A stretch of 64,000 bases of DNA from Streptomyces nojiriensis (GTDB lineage Bacteria; Actinomycetota; Actinomycetes; Streptomycetales; Streptomycetaceae), in contig NZ_CP071139.1 in NCBI RefSeq assembly GCF_017639205.1, positions 3,178,001-3,242,000 of the forward strand. The letters are read 5' to 3'. The notes beneath the pieces are model-generated. The model had not been told where the DNA came from and searched no databases. It saw nothing but the letters and a program-made list of their open reading frames with translations. Below are positions 8,023 to 15,970 of the stretch, in pieces. How positions within the stretch are numbered: the first letter of the stretch is position 1; every line of letters begins with the position of its first letter. The translations under genes were made by a program, and so were the position numbers.

Positions 8023-8772
8023 ATGGGGTCTGAGTCCGGCCGCGTCAAACGCGGCGAGCAGAGCAGGATTTCCCAGTGGCTGCGCCGGCGGCAGAAACCC
8101 ACCGCCGAAGATCCGGGAGCGGAGCGCGAGGCGCTCCTCCTGGCCGTCGCCGCCGCGGGCCTGCCGCTCGCCCCCGCCGCCCATCCCGCCGGTTACCGAT
8201 GTTCGTGCGACCGGATCGGCTGTCCGACGCCCGCACGGCACCCCGTCTCCTTCGCCTGGCAGACCCAGTCGACCACCGACCGCGCACAGGTCGAACGCTG
8301 GGCGCGCAACCAGCCCCAGGCCAACTTCATCACCGCGACCGGCATGGTCCACGACGTACTCGACGTCCCGCTGGAAGCCGGCACCGACGCCCTCGACCGA
8401 CTCCTGCTCGCCGGCATCAAGGTGGGCCCCGTCGCCGAGTCGGGCGGCACCGGCGACCAGGCCCGGATGCTCTTCTTCACCGCCACCCGCGGCACCCCCG
8501 AGGACGAGGACGAGTGGTGGCCCTGCGCACTGGACTGCCACCCCGAGACGATGGACGAACACCCGGGCCTGCGCTGGCACTGCCGCGGCAGCTACGTGCT
8601 GGTCCCGCCGGCGGCCCTCCCCGGTGACCGGTCGGTGACCTGGATCCGCGGCATGGAGCACCCCCTCCCGGACCCGCTCACCCTCCTGGAAACCCTCACC
8701 GACGCCTGCGCCACCTACGCCGGCGCCGCCGACCACGCCCCCGCCACGGTGGCCTGGCCCCTGGGCCGCTAG
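8023..8772 (+). CDS. Primase/polymerase (prim-pol) domain protein
   Basis: Protein of 249 residues resembling the N-terminal bifunctional primase/polymerase domain seen alone in many Streptomyces proteins. A basic N-terminus is followed by LLLAVAAAGLPLAPAAHPAGY, a possible metal-binding set CSCDRIGCPTPARHP, then WARNQPQANFITATG and DVLDVPLEAGTDAL. In typical members the last block reads VLDVP or IDVD and carries catalytic acids. Here only Asp at VLDVP is obvious, so activity is uncertain. No helicase domain follows. The first 70 bases before it (from about 7950) contain GGTGAGGGGATAG just before the ATG. Confidence 0.65.
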   Translation: MGSESGRVKRGEQSRISQWLRRRQKPTAEDPGAEREALLLAVAAAGLPLAPAAHPAGYRCSCDRIGCPTPARHPVSFAWQTQSTTDRAQVERWARNQPQANFITATGMVHDVLDVPLEAGTDALDRLLLAGIKVGPVAESGGTGDQARMLFFTATRGTPEDEDEWWPCALDCHPETMDEHPGLRWHCRGSYVLVPPAALPGDRSVTWIRGMEHPLPDPLTLLETLTDACATYAGAADHAPATVAWPLGR

Positions 8773-8804
8773 CCCCGGACCCCACCGGTCTCCGCCCGGA
8801 CCTG

Positions 8805-8975
8805 CGCCTCAAACTCCCCCAGCTACCGCTGGGAGGTGCCCCCTGGCGGGGCTGAAATTGCCCTGCGGGCAATGCAGCCCGCCGGGCGGCACGTACGGGC
8901 GCAGCTCAGCCAAAATTCAGCCCCGCCTGCGTTTGAGGCGCGGGGGTCCGGGGGCAGCGCCCCCGGCAACGGCGC
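8805..8975. repeat. Composite dispersed repeat, two facing copies
   Basis: Left copy carries GCGCCTCAAACT and GGCGGGGCTGAAATT; right copy carries AATTCAGCCCCGCCTGCGTT and TGAGGCGC in the opposite orientation. The two copies form a long imperfect palindrome with further small stems inside, ending in a GGGGGC/GCCCCC hairpin. It fills the gap between two convergent genes and probably terminates both. Confidence 0.75.
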
Positions 8976-8985
8976 CGCGCCCGGC

Positions 8986-9789
8986 TCAGTGGTGGATCTG
9001 CGTGACCACCACGTCGAGGGACCAGGCCTTGCCCGCCTTCGCGGGGGCCTCGGCCTCGACCGTGTACCCCAGGTCCCGCAGGGCCGTGACCAGCTCCGCG
9101 GGCGAAGCCGGGGCGGCACCGGCCAGCAGCAGGTCCCGGACCAGCCGCCCCTTCGTCGCCTTGTTGAAGTGGCTCACCACCGACCGCTTCTCCACCCCGT
9201 CCACCAGCTGCGAGTGCAGCACCCGGACGGTCGCGGTCCGCCCCGCCACCTCACCCTTCGGCTTCCACGCGGCCCCGTACGCCGCCGACCGCAGGTCCAG
9301 CACCAGCCCGTCTCCGGCCGCCTCCGGCATGACCTCCGCCATCGGCCCCCGCCAGTACGCGCCGAGCGCGCCCAGCCCGGGCAGCTTCACCCCCATCGAG
9401 CAGCGGTACGAGGGGATCGCGTCGCCGACCCGCACCGCGCCCCACAGCCCCGAGAAGACGAGCAGCGCGGCCTCGGCCGACGCCCGCGCCGCCGCGGGCA
9501 GGTCGGCCAGGCCCAGCGCGTCGTAGAGCACGCCCGTGTAGATCTCGCCCGCCGGCCGGGCCCCCGCCGTACGCAGCTCCGCGTTCTTGGCGACCTCGCC
9601 GCGCAGGCCCTCGCTCAGGCCCAGCACCTCGCGCGCCTTCGTCTCGTCCGCCGCGCACAGCTCGACCAGCTCCTCCAGCACCGCCGCACGGGCCGGGGCC
9701 AGACCGGGCAGCGACAGCGCCTCCGGCTTCAGGGGTGCGCCGGAGCCGCCGGCGGCCTTTCCTTCGGACGGCGGCAGCAGCACGAGCAC
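8986..9789 (-). CDS. yaaA: YaaA family peroxide-stress protein (UPF0246)
   Basis: Protein of 267 residues of the YaaA/DUF328 family. The GTG at 9789 is chosen since AAGGAG lies about six bases upstream and VLVLLPPSEGKA is the family N-terminus. Other family blocks are LWGAVRVGDAIPSYRCSMG, with the conserved Pro-Ser-Tyr-Arg, and VVSHFNKATKGRLVRDLL. In E. coli YaaA lowers intracellular free iron under hydrogen peroxide stress and binds DNA; the same role here is inferred. It is divergent from the RNB nuclease gene at 9902 with 112 bases between. Confidence 0.88.
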   Translation of the reverse strand: MLVLLPPSEGKAAGGSGAPLKPEALSLPGLAPARAAVLEELVELCAADETKAREVLGLSEGLRGEVAKNAELRTAGARPAGEIYTGVLYDALGLADLPAAARASAEAALLVFSGLWGAVRVGDAIPSYRCSMGVKLPGLGALGAYWRGPMAEVMPEAAGDGLVLDLRSAAYGAAWKPKGEVAGRTATVRVLHSQLVDGVEKRSVVSHFNKATKGRLVRDLLLAGAAPASPAELVTALRDLGYTVEAEAPAKAGKAWSLDVVVTQIHH

Positions 9790-9901
9790 GGTGGTTCTCC
9801 TTCGGTACGACATCGCAGGGGGTGCGGCCCCCGGGCCAGGGTAGACGTCCGCCGCCCCCGCTCGCCGCGCCGTCCGCGCCCCCCGCACCTACGCTCGACG
9901 C

Positions 9902-11344
9902 ATGCCACGCCGTCAGATGCACATGACCGGCGCAGACGGGGCTGCTCTGCGGGCCGCGCTGCGTGAACTGCGGACGAAGCTGGAGGTGCCCGAGGCGTTC
10001 CCGGCCGCAGTCCTCGCCGAGGCCGAGCACGCGGCGGCGCACCCCAGCCTCCCCGACCTGGACAGTACGGACATCCCCTTCTTCACGATCGACCCGCCGG
10101 CCTCCGTCGACCTCGACCAGGCCATGCACCTGGCGAAGCGCTCCGGCGGCGGATACCGGGTGCACTACGCCATCGCCGACGTCGCCGCGTTCGTCACCCC
10201 CGGCGGAGCGCTCGACTCCGAGGCCCACCGCCGTGTGACCACCCTCTACTTCCCCGACGGAAACGTCCCGCTGCACCCCGCCGTCCTCTCGGAGGGCGCG
10301 GCCAGCCTGCTGCCCGACCAGGTCCGCCCGGCCCTGGTGTGGCGCTTCGACCTGGACCCCGACGGCCGGGTCGAGACCGTCGACGTCCGCCGCGCGCTGA
10401 TCCGCAGCCGGGCCCGGCTCGACTACGACGGCGTCCAGAAGGCCATCGACACCGGAACGGCGGAGGAGCCGCTCGCCCTCCTGAAGGACATCGGCCGGCT
10501 CCGCGAGGCCCTGGAACAGGCGCGCGGCGGCATCTCCCTCAACGTGCCCGAGCAGGAGATCGTCGCGCGCGACGGCACGTACGCCCTGGCCTACCGCGCC
10601 CCGCTGCCCGCCGACGGGTGGAACGCGCAGCTCTCCCTGATGACCGGCATGGCCGCGGCCGATCTGATGCTGGCCACCGGCACCGGCATCCTGCGTACGC
10701 TGCCCAGCGCCCCCGACGGCGCTGTCGGCCGGCTCCGGCGGACCGCGAAGGCCCTGCGGATCGACTGGCCGCACCACGTGCCGTACGCCGAACTCGTGCG
10801 CTCCCTCGACCCGCACCGCCCCGCCCACGCCGCCTTCCTCCAGGAGTGCACCGCCCTGCTGCGCGGCGCGGGCTACACGGCCTTCACCGGCGGCGAGAGC
10901 CCCGACCCGGCGATCCATTCCGCGGTGGCGGCCCCGTACACGCACTGCACGGCGCCGCTGCGCCGCCTCGTCGACCGGTACACCGGGGAACTGTGCGTGG
11001 CGGCGATGGCCGGGACCGAACCCCCGGCGTGGGTCATGGCGGCGCTCCCCGCGCTCCCGGACGAGATGGCGGAGGGCGGCCGGCTGGCGAACACGGTGGA
11101 ACGGGAGTCCGTGGACCTGGTCGAGGCCGCCGTGCTGAAGGACCGGGTCGGGGAGACCTTCGAGGCCACGGTCATCGACGTCAAGGACCGGGAGCCGCTG
11201 GTGGGCACGGTCCACCTGGAGGACCCGGCGGTCGTCGGCCGCGTCCGGTCCACCACGCTCGACCTGCCCCTGGGCGACCGGATCCGGGTCCGGCTGACGG
11301 AGGCCGACCCGGGCACGTCGAAGATCCTCTTCGCGCCGGTCTAG
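9902..11344 (+). CDS. RNB-domain ribonuclease (RNase II/R family)
   Basis: Protein of 480 residues that is essentially a lone RNB exoribonuclease domain. The metal-site block is FFTIDPPASVDLDQAMHLA (about residues 60-78), followed by VHYAIADVAAFV and LYFPDGNVPLHP. The typical C-terminal HCTAPLRRLVDRY block is present near residue 350. In E. coli RNase II the acidic set reads D-x5-D-x-D-D; here the last Asp is Gln, as I recall for many actinobacterial members. No cold-shock or S1 domain is obvious apart from a short beta-rich tail. Its TAG stop shares the CTAG palindrome with the convergent gene. Confidence 0.85.
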   Translation: MPRRQMHMTGADGAALRAALRELRTKLEVPEAFPAAVLAEAEHAAAHPSLPDLDSTDIPFFTIDPPASVDLDQAMHLAKRSGGGYRVHYAIADVAAFVTPGGALDSEAHRRVTTLYFPDGNVPLHPAVLSEGAASLLPDQVRPALVWRFDLDPDGRVETVDVRRALIRSRARLDYDGVQKAIDTGTAEEPLALLKDIGRLREALEQARGGISLNVPEQEIVARDGTYALAYRAPLPADGWNAQLSLMTGMAAADLMLATGTGILRTLPSAPDGAVGRLRRTAKALRIDWPHHVPYAELVRSLDPHRPAHAAFLQECTALLRGAGYTAFTGGESPDPAIHSAVAAPYTHCTAPLRRLVDRYTGELCVAAMAGTEPPAWVMAALPALPDEMAEGGRLANTVERESVDLVEAAVLKDRVGETFEATVIDVKDREPLVGTVHLEDPAVVGRVRSTTLDLPLGDRIRVRLTEADPGTSKILFAPV

Positions 11345-12171
11345 GCCGGCTGTCGGCGCAGGGCGGTGACGAGGGCGCGCGGGTCGTCGGCGTGGAAGCG
11401 GACGGTCCGGGCCTCGCCCGTGGCGCCGAGCGGCCGGGTGAAGGGGAGCGGCCGGTTCAGTTCCAGGGTGACGGAGGTCTGGCTGCCGACGATGAGGTCG
11501 AGCACCCCGTCCTCGGACAGCGTGACCAGCCGGCCCTCGGGATAGCGCCGGTCCACCCGTACGGAGGCCACCGCGTCCGCCGGTACGGCCAGGTCGAACA
11601 GGGCCCCGTAGCGGATCCGCAGGGACCCGTCGGGGCGGACCACGTGCGGCCGGGTCACGCACGCGGCGTGCAGCGCGAGGACGAGCAGGATTCCGTACAC
11701 GTCCAGCACCAGCACCACCCGGTGCACCGTCGGCCAGGGGATGAGCAGGGCCAGGCCGATGGTCTCGATCACCGACACGAAGAGCATCCCGTACATCATG
11801 GCCGTCTGCGGTCCGGTGTACGCGGCGGCGAGGTCCCCGGGGCGCACCCCGTGCCTGCCGCGGACGGCCCACCGGCCGAGGGAGGCGGCGGCGCGCAGCT
11901 CGTGCAGCACCAGCCGCCGCACCTGTACGGGGACCACGGCCCGGACCGCCGCGCGACCGGCGGCCCGCCGGTCGGCGCCACGGGCCCGCTCGGAGGCGTA
12001 GAGGCCGTACAGCACCCGGGCCTCCAGCAGCAGCACTCCGACGAGGAGCGCCTCGGTGGCGGCGAGCGCCCACCCGGGCAGGCGCACCCCCGCCGCCAGG
12101 CACACCACGAGCACCAGCTCCGCCGGGACGACGGCGGTGACGGCGATGCGCGCCGCCCGTATGCGGGTCAT
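11341..12171 (-). CDS. Integral membrane protein of unknown function
   Basis: Predicted 276-residue protein with two N-terminal membrane helices (VPAELVLVVCLAAGV, ALAATEALLVGVLLLEARVL) and two further ones (MMYGMLFVSVIETIGLALLI, VVLVLDVYGILLVLALHAA). The C-terminal 90 residues are soluble and beta-rich. The ATG overlaps the stop of the upstream MerR gene in an ATGA, so the pair is translationally coupled and the MerR protein probably controls this membrane protein. No family is recognised. Its TAG stop lies on the same CTAG as the stop of the convergent RNB gene. Confidence 0.7.
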   Translation of the reverse strand: MTRIRAARIAVTAVVPAELVLVVCLAAGVRLPGWALAATEALLVGVLLLEARVLYGLYASERARGADRRAAGRAAVRAVVPVQVRRLVLHELRAAASLGRWAVRGRHGVRPGDLAAAYTGPQTAMMYGMLFVSVIETIGLALLIPWPTVHRVVLVLDVYGILLVLALHAACVTRPHVVRPDGSLRIRYGALFDLAVPADAVASVRVDRRYPEGRLVTLSEDGVLDLIVGSQTSVTLELNRPLPFTRPLGATGEARTVRFHADDPRALVTALRRQPA

Positions 12172-12902
12172 CCCCGCCCCCTCTCGATGAACGCCTCCAT
12201 GACGAGGCGGACGACTTCGGCCTGCGCGGGCGCGTACTCGGCGAGCAGCGCCTCCTTGAACCCGGTCACGACCACCCCGTCGGCGGGGATCGCGGCGAAC
12301 ACCTCGTCGGGGACGGCCGCCACCAGCTCCGCCGCCAGGGGCGGGATCCGCGGGTCGTCCACGGGCGCGTCGGCGAGCTCGTCGAGGCGCACGTACAGGG
12401 CGAGCACGGCGGGATCGGCGGCCAGTGGCCCGAGCGCGGCGTACATCTCCTGGCCGCCCGCCCCCGTCGCATCGAGCAGGGTCAGGTGTTCGCGGTCCTT
12501 CGCGGCGGCCGGCGAGTCGGTCTGCGGCGCCTTCGCCAGCAGCGCGGCGAGCCCGGGCGAGAGCGGTTCGGCCTCCCCGGGCCCGGCGGCGAGCAGCACG
12601 GCGAGGCGGCGCCGCCGCTCCTGGATCTCGGCCTCCTGCCGGGCGAGGTCGGCGTCGAGTTCCGTGAGGACGTCGGCGAGTTCGCGCCCGGCGTCGTCCG
12701 CGAGGACGTCCCGCACCTCGTCGAGGCTGAGCCCGAGCTCGGTGAGCCGGCGTACGCGGGCCAGCAGCACGGCGTCGCGGAGGCTGTAGGCCCGGTAGCC
12801 GTTGGGACGCCGCTCCGGTTCCGGGAGCAGCCCGACATGGTGGTAGTGCCGGATCGCCCGGGTGGTGAGCCCGACGACCGCGGCGATCTCTCCGATCCGC
12901 AT
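12168..12902 (-). CDS. MerR family transcriptional regulator
   Basis: Regulator of 244 residues. MRIGEIAAVVGLTTRAIRHY followed by HHVGLLPEPER, NGYRAY and VRRLTELGLSLDEVRDVLAD forms a complete MerR N-terminal winged helix. A coiled-coil region rich in Glu and Arg follows (about residues 80-105), then a long C-terminal domain with no Cys-rich metal loop, which argues against a metal sensor and for a small-molecule or partner-binding domain. The gene is coupled by an ATGA overlap to the membrane protein gene downstream. Upstream is the RNase P RNA gene in divergent orientation. Confidence 0.87.
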   Translation of the reverse strand: MRIGEIAAVVGLTTRAIRHYHHVGLLPEPERRPNGYRAYSLRDAVLLARVRRLTELGLSLDEVRDVLADDAGRELADVLTELDADLARQEAEIQERRRRLAVLLAAGPGEAEPLSPGLAALLAKAPQTDSPAAAKDREHLTLLDATGAGGQEMYAALGPLAADPAVLALYVRLDELADAPVDDPRIPPLAAELVAAVPDEVFAAIPADGVVVTGFKEALLAEYAPAQAEVVRLVMEAFIERGRG

Positions 12903-12985
12903 GCCCCCAGTAGAAACCCTGCCGCTGCGTCAAGGTCAAGCGAGGTCGGGCACGGCCGTCGCCCCGGGTAACATGGTCGCCACGG

Positions 12986-13393
12986 CAGACGAGTCGGCCG
13001 GGCGGCCGCGTCGGGATCCTCGGATCCCGCCGAGGAACGTCCGGGCTCCACAGGGCAGGGTGGTGGGTAACGCCCACCCGGGGTGACCCGCGGGACAGTG
13101 CCACAGAAAACAGACCGCCAGGGGCTTCGGCCCTCGGTAAGGGTGAAACGGTGGTGTAAGAGACCACCAGCGCCTGAGGTGACTCAGGCGGCTAGGTAAA
13201 CCCCACCCGGAGCAAGGTCAAGAGGATCCGTCCCCGGACGGGTCTGCGCGAACGCTCGAGGGCTGCCCGCCCGAGTTCGCGGGTAGACCGCACGAGGCCG
13301 GTGGCAACACCGGTCCTAGATGGATGGCCGTCTCCCCGGCGACCGCGAGGTCACCGGGCGACAGAACCCGGCGTACAGGCCGGCTCGTCTGCC
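12986..13393 (+). ncRNA. rnpB: RNase P RNA, bacterial class A
   Basis: Catalytic RNA of RNase P, which matures the 5' ends of tRNAs. The ends pair as P1: GCAGACGAGTCGGCC (12986-13000) with GGCCGGCTCGTCTGC near 13379-13393. Conserved landmarks are present in order: GAGGAACGTCCGGGCTCCAC, GGGTAACGCCC, GACAGTGCCACAGAAAACAG, GGTAAGGGTGAAACGGTGG, TAAGAGACCACCAGC, and GGCAACACC followed by AGATGGATGG. The 3' end ACAGAACCCGGCGTACAGGC includes the UNR/P4 partner. Limits are accurate to a few bases. Confidence 0.95.
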
Positions 13394-13446
13394 GCTTCCA
13401 CTCCCGTTCGGGGGCAAGCGGTTCTCTCTCCGGCTCGGCTCCTGCC

Positions 13447-13507
13447 GGCCGGTGGTGCCGGGGCTCTGCCCCGGACCCCGCGCCTCAATCGCCGGCGGGG
13501 CTGGGTG
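13447..13507. repeat. Dispersed palindromic repeat after rnpB
   Basis: GCCGGTGGTGCCGGGGCTCT with its GGGGC/GCCCC hairpin, then GCGCCTCAATCGCCGGCGGGG and CTGGGT. It is the same module as at 1833 and 45842 and may serve as the rnpB terminator. It directly precedes the long hairpin at 13531. Confidence 0.7.
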
Positions 13508-13530
13508 GTGTGGGGCGGTGCCCCGCCGGA

Positions 13531-13760
13531 GTGTCTCCTCGGCTCGCGCGGTACCGCATGTCTCGGCTGTACCCGGCGGTGCGCGCTCGTCCTGCGGGGA
13601 CACTCCGCCGTGTCCCCACCCCACGGCAGGACTTCGGCAGTGCCCCCGAAGCCGCCCCGACGCGTGGGGAGCGGGGACGGGCAGGGGTGTCCCCGCAGGA
13701 CGAGCGCGCACCCCCGATCCACAGCCGAGACATGCCCGACCGCGCGAGCCGAGGAGACAC
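13531..13760. repeat. Long (73-bp arm) inverted repeat, type shared with 45901-46114
   Basis: The arms 13531-13603 and 13687-13760 are complementary along almost their full length, with about ten mismatches. They begin GTGTCTCCTCGGCTCGCGCG and end CGCTCGTCCTGCGGGGACAC. The loop (about 83 bp) has its own GC-rich stems. A related element occurs near 46000 with the same arm ends but a different loop. Neither strand has a convincing gene here. Could be a structured RNA, a mobile-element relic or a strong transcription barrier. Confidence 0.7.
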
Positions 13761-13804
13761 CCCTGCCCGGCCCCGCGCACCGGCCTGCACCGCGACGGAT
13801 CCGG

Positions 13805-13912
13805 CCCGGCCCCCCCGCCAGGGGTACGGCACCGAGCCCGGATCCCGCCCAGCCCCCCGCCAGGGGCACCGCACCGCGACCGGACCCCGCCCGGCCCCCC
13901 GCCAGGGCTACC
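13805..13912. repeat. Tandem 42-bp repeat, about 2.5 copies
   Basis: CCCCCCGCCAGGG recurs at an exact 42-base spacing (GCCA at 13817, 13859 and 13901), separated by CACCGAGCCCGGATCCCGCCC-like sequence. The last copy runs into the final codons and stop of the RNase H/phosphatase gene at 13908. Confidence 0.7.
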
Positions 13913-15227
13913 GCAGGTGGGACGTGTCGTTCAGGAGACGGACCGAGGCGTTCCCGTCCGCGTAGTAGGCCACCGCCGAGAGGGAGGCCGCCGAGAGCTC
14001 CATGCGGAACAGGGCTTCCGGCGGGGCTCCCAGCGCCAGCCGGACCAGGATCTTGACCGGGGTCACGTGGGTGACCAGCAGGACCGTGCGGCCCGCGTGG
14101 GCGGACAGCAGGCGGTCGCGGGTGGCCGAGATCCGGCGGGTGGCGGACATGAAGCTCTCGCCGCCGCCCGTGGGGGCCGCCTTCGGGGAGTCCAGCCAGG
14201 CCTGGAGGTCGTCCGGGAAGCGCTGCTGCACCTCGGCGAAGGTCAGCCCCTCCCATGCCCCGAAGTCCACCTCGCGCAGGCCCTCTTCGACCGTCACGGT
14301 GAGGCCGAGGCGGTCCGCGACCGCGTGGGCGGTCTCACGGCAGCGGAGCAGCGGGGAGCTGATGACCGTCTGGATGGTGCCGCGGACGGCGAGCGCCTCG
14401 GCCACGGCGGCGGCCTGCCGGTGGCCGGCCGGGGACAGTTCGGGGTCGCTGCCGCCGCTGCCGGAGAAGCGCTTCTGCGGGGTGAGGGCGGTCTCGCCGT
14501 GCCGCAGCAGCACGAAGGTGGCCGGCGCCCCCATGTCCGGGCCCCAGCCGTGAGTGCCCGAGGCGACCGCCGGGGCATCGGCGTCGAGGCAGGGCTCGAT
14601 GGCGTCCGCCAGGGTCTCGGCGTCGGCGAACAGCGTGTCGGCGAGCTCCTGGGCGGTCGTGGCCGCGGCTCCGGAGGAGGCGACCAGCGCCGCGCGGACG
14701 GCCGCGGCGCCCTTCGCCGCGTCCCCCGGCGGGCCGGCCGGCGCCGGCGGGGTGGCCAGGGCGCGCGCCGCGCCGTGGTCGAGGGCGGCCGTGGACGCCG
14801 ACGGCTCCCACTGCCTGCCGCGCTTGCCCGCGTCCATGGCCTCGTTCGCGAGCCGGTCCGCGTGCTTGTTCTGCTCGCGCGGGATCCACTCGTACGTCAC
14901 CTGGGCGCGCGGCAGGATCCGCGCGGCCTCGGCCGCGAGCGGCTTCATGTCCGGGTGCTTGATCTTCCAGCGGCCCGACATCTGCTCGACGACCAGCTTC
15001 GAGTCCATCCGGACCAGGACCTGCGCGTCGGACGCCAGGTCGCGGGCCGCCGTGAGCCCGGCGATCAGGCCCTTGTACTCGGCCACGTTGTTCGTCGCGA
15101 CGCCGATGTACTCGGCACGCTCGGCCAGCGTCTCGCCCGTCGCCGGGTCGAGCACCACAGCGCCGTAGCCGGCCGGCCCCGGGTTGCCCCGGGACCCGCC
15201 GTCCGCCTCCACGACAAACTGCGGCAT
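13908..15227 (-). CDS. Bifunctional RNase H / histidine acid phosphatase (CobC-like)
   Basis: Two-domain protein of 439 residues. The N-terminal domain (1-135) is an RNase HI-like fold with the acid residues in VVEADGGSRGNPG (D9), NNVAEYKGL (E50) and VRMDSKLVVEQ (D75). A variable Ala/Pro-rich linker (about 150-230) leads to a histidine phosphatase domain with LLRHGETAL, ISSPLLRCRETA, EVDFGAWEG and LVTHVTPVK. The order matches Mycobacterium Rv2228c, whose C-terminal domain has alpha-ribazole phosphatase activity. It is the third gene of the nif3 / zinc-ribbon operon, its ATG overlapping the preceding stop (TGATG). It degrades RNA in RNA-DNA hybrids. Confidence 0.93.
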   Translation of the reverse strand: MPQFVVEADGGSRGNPGPAGYGAVVLDPATGETLAERAEYIGVATNNVAEYKGLIAGLTAARDLASDAQVLVRMDSKLVVEQMSGRWKIKHPDMKPLAAEAARILPRAQVTYEWIPREQNKHADRLANEAMDAGKRGRQWEPSASTAALDHGAARALATPPAPAGPPGDAAKGAAAVRAALVASSGAAATTAQELADTLFADAETLADAIEPCLDADAPAVASGTHGWGPDMGAPATFVLLRHGETALTPQKRFSGSGGSDPELSPAGHRQAAAVAEALAVRGTIQTVISSPLLRCRETAHAVADRLGLTVTVEEGLREVDFGAWEGLTFAEVQQRFPDDLQAWLDSPKAAPTGGGESFMSATRRISATRDRLLSAHAGRTVLLVTHVTPVKILVRLALGAPPEALFRMELSAASLSAVAYYADGNASVRLLNDTSHLR

Positions 15228-15970
15228 CAGATGCCCGAGTCGGCCGTACGGACCAGGATGCGGCCGCAGTTCTCGTGACGGACGACCTGGTCGCGCGCCG
15301 CGGCCTTGATCTCGTTGACCTCGGCCATGTCGAGCTCCAGCCGGCAGCCCTCGCAGCGGCGCTGGTAGAGGCGCGCGGCGCCGACCCCGCCCTGCTTGAC
15401 GCGGATCTTCTCGTACAGCGCCATCAGGTCGGCGGGCATCGACGCGACGATGACCTCGCGGTCCTTGGTGACCTTCGCGACCTCGGCGTCGATCTCGGCG
15501 GTCGCCGCGTCCCGGCGCGCGGTGGCGTCCGCGGTCTTGGCCTCCAGGGCCGAGACGCGCTCGGTCAGCCCGGTGACGCGCTCCTGCGCACCCTCCAGAC
15601 GCTCCATGACCTCCAGGACCACGTCCTCCAGGTCGCCCTGGCGCTTGGCGAGGGAGACGACCTCGCTCTGCAGGTTCGCCAGGTCCCGGGCCGAGATGCC
15701 CACGCCCGAGTCGAGCCGCTGCTGGTCGCGGACGGCGCGCTGGCGCACCTGGTCCACGTCCTGCTCCGCCTTGGTCTGCTCGCGCGCGGTGTCGCTCGCC
15801 TGGGTCTGGGCGGCGACGAGCAGGTCGCGCTGCTGCGCGAGGTCCTTGGTGAGCGAGTCGAGCTCGGCGTGCTCGGGGAGCGACTTGCGCTTGTGGGCGA
15901 GCTGAGACAGCCGGACGTCCAGCGCCTGGACGTCGAGAAGTCGGATCTGGTCGGCGGGCTCGGCGTTCAG
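15227..15970 (-). CDS. Coiled-coil zinc-ribbon protein (C4-type zinc ribbon family)
   Basis: Protein of 247 residues: a long alpha-helical coiled coil (about 10-190, Gln/Glu/Arg/Ala rich) followed by a zinc-ribbon tail. The start is read as CTG at 15970, inside the AACTGAAC that ends nif3, because (M)NAEPADQIRLLDVQALDVRL is the usual N-terminus and no ATG or GTG lies near. The ribbon has CEGC in QRRCEGCRLELD, but the second knuckle reads HENC (RHENCGRIL) where relatives have CENC, so one ligand may be His. The family is linked to Rv2229c; function is unknown, possibly nucleic-acid or flagellar/ribosomal chaperoning. Middle gene of the operon. Confidence 0.85.
   Translation of the reverse strand: MNAEPADQIRLLDVQALDVRLSQLAHKRKSLPEHAELDSLTKDLAQQRDLLVAAQTQASDTAREQTKAEQDVDQVRQRAVRDQQRLDSGVGISARDLANLQSEVVSLAKRQGDLEDVVLEVMERLEGAQERVTGLTERVSALEAKTADATARRDAATAEIDAEVAKVTKDREVIVASMPADLMALYEKIRVKQGGVGAARLYQRRCEGCRLELDMAEVNEIKAAARDQVVRHENCGRILVRTADSGI

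Noticed and set aside
13800..13905. The tandem 42-bp region as an attachment site or replication origin
   Set aside because: No integrase gene, DnaA boxes or tRNA end nearby; it looks like simple tandem expansion.
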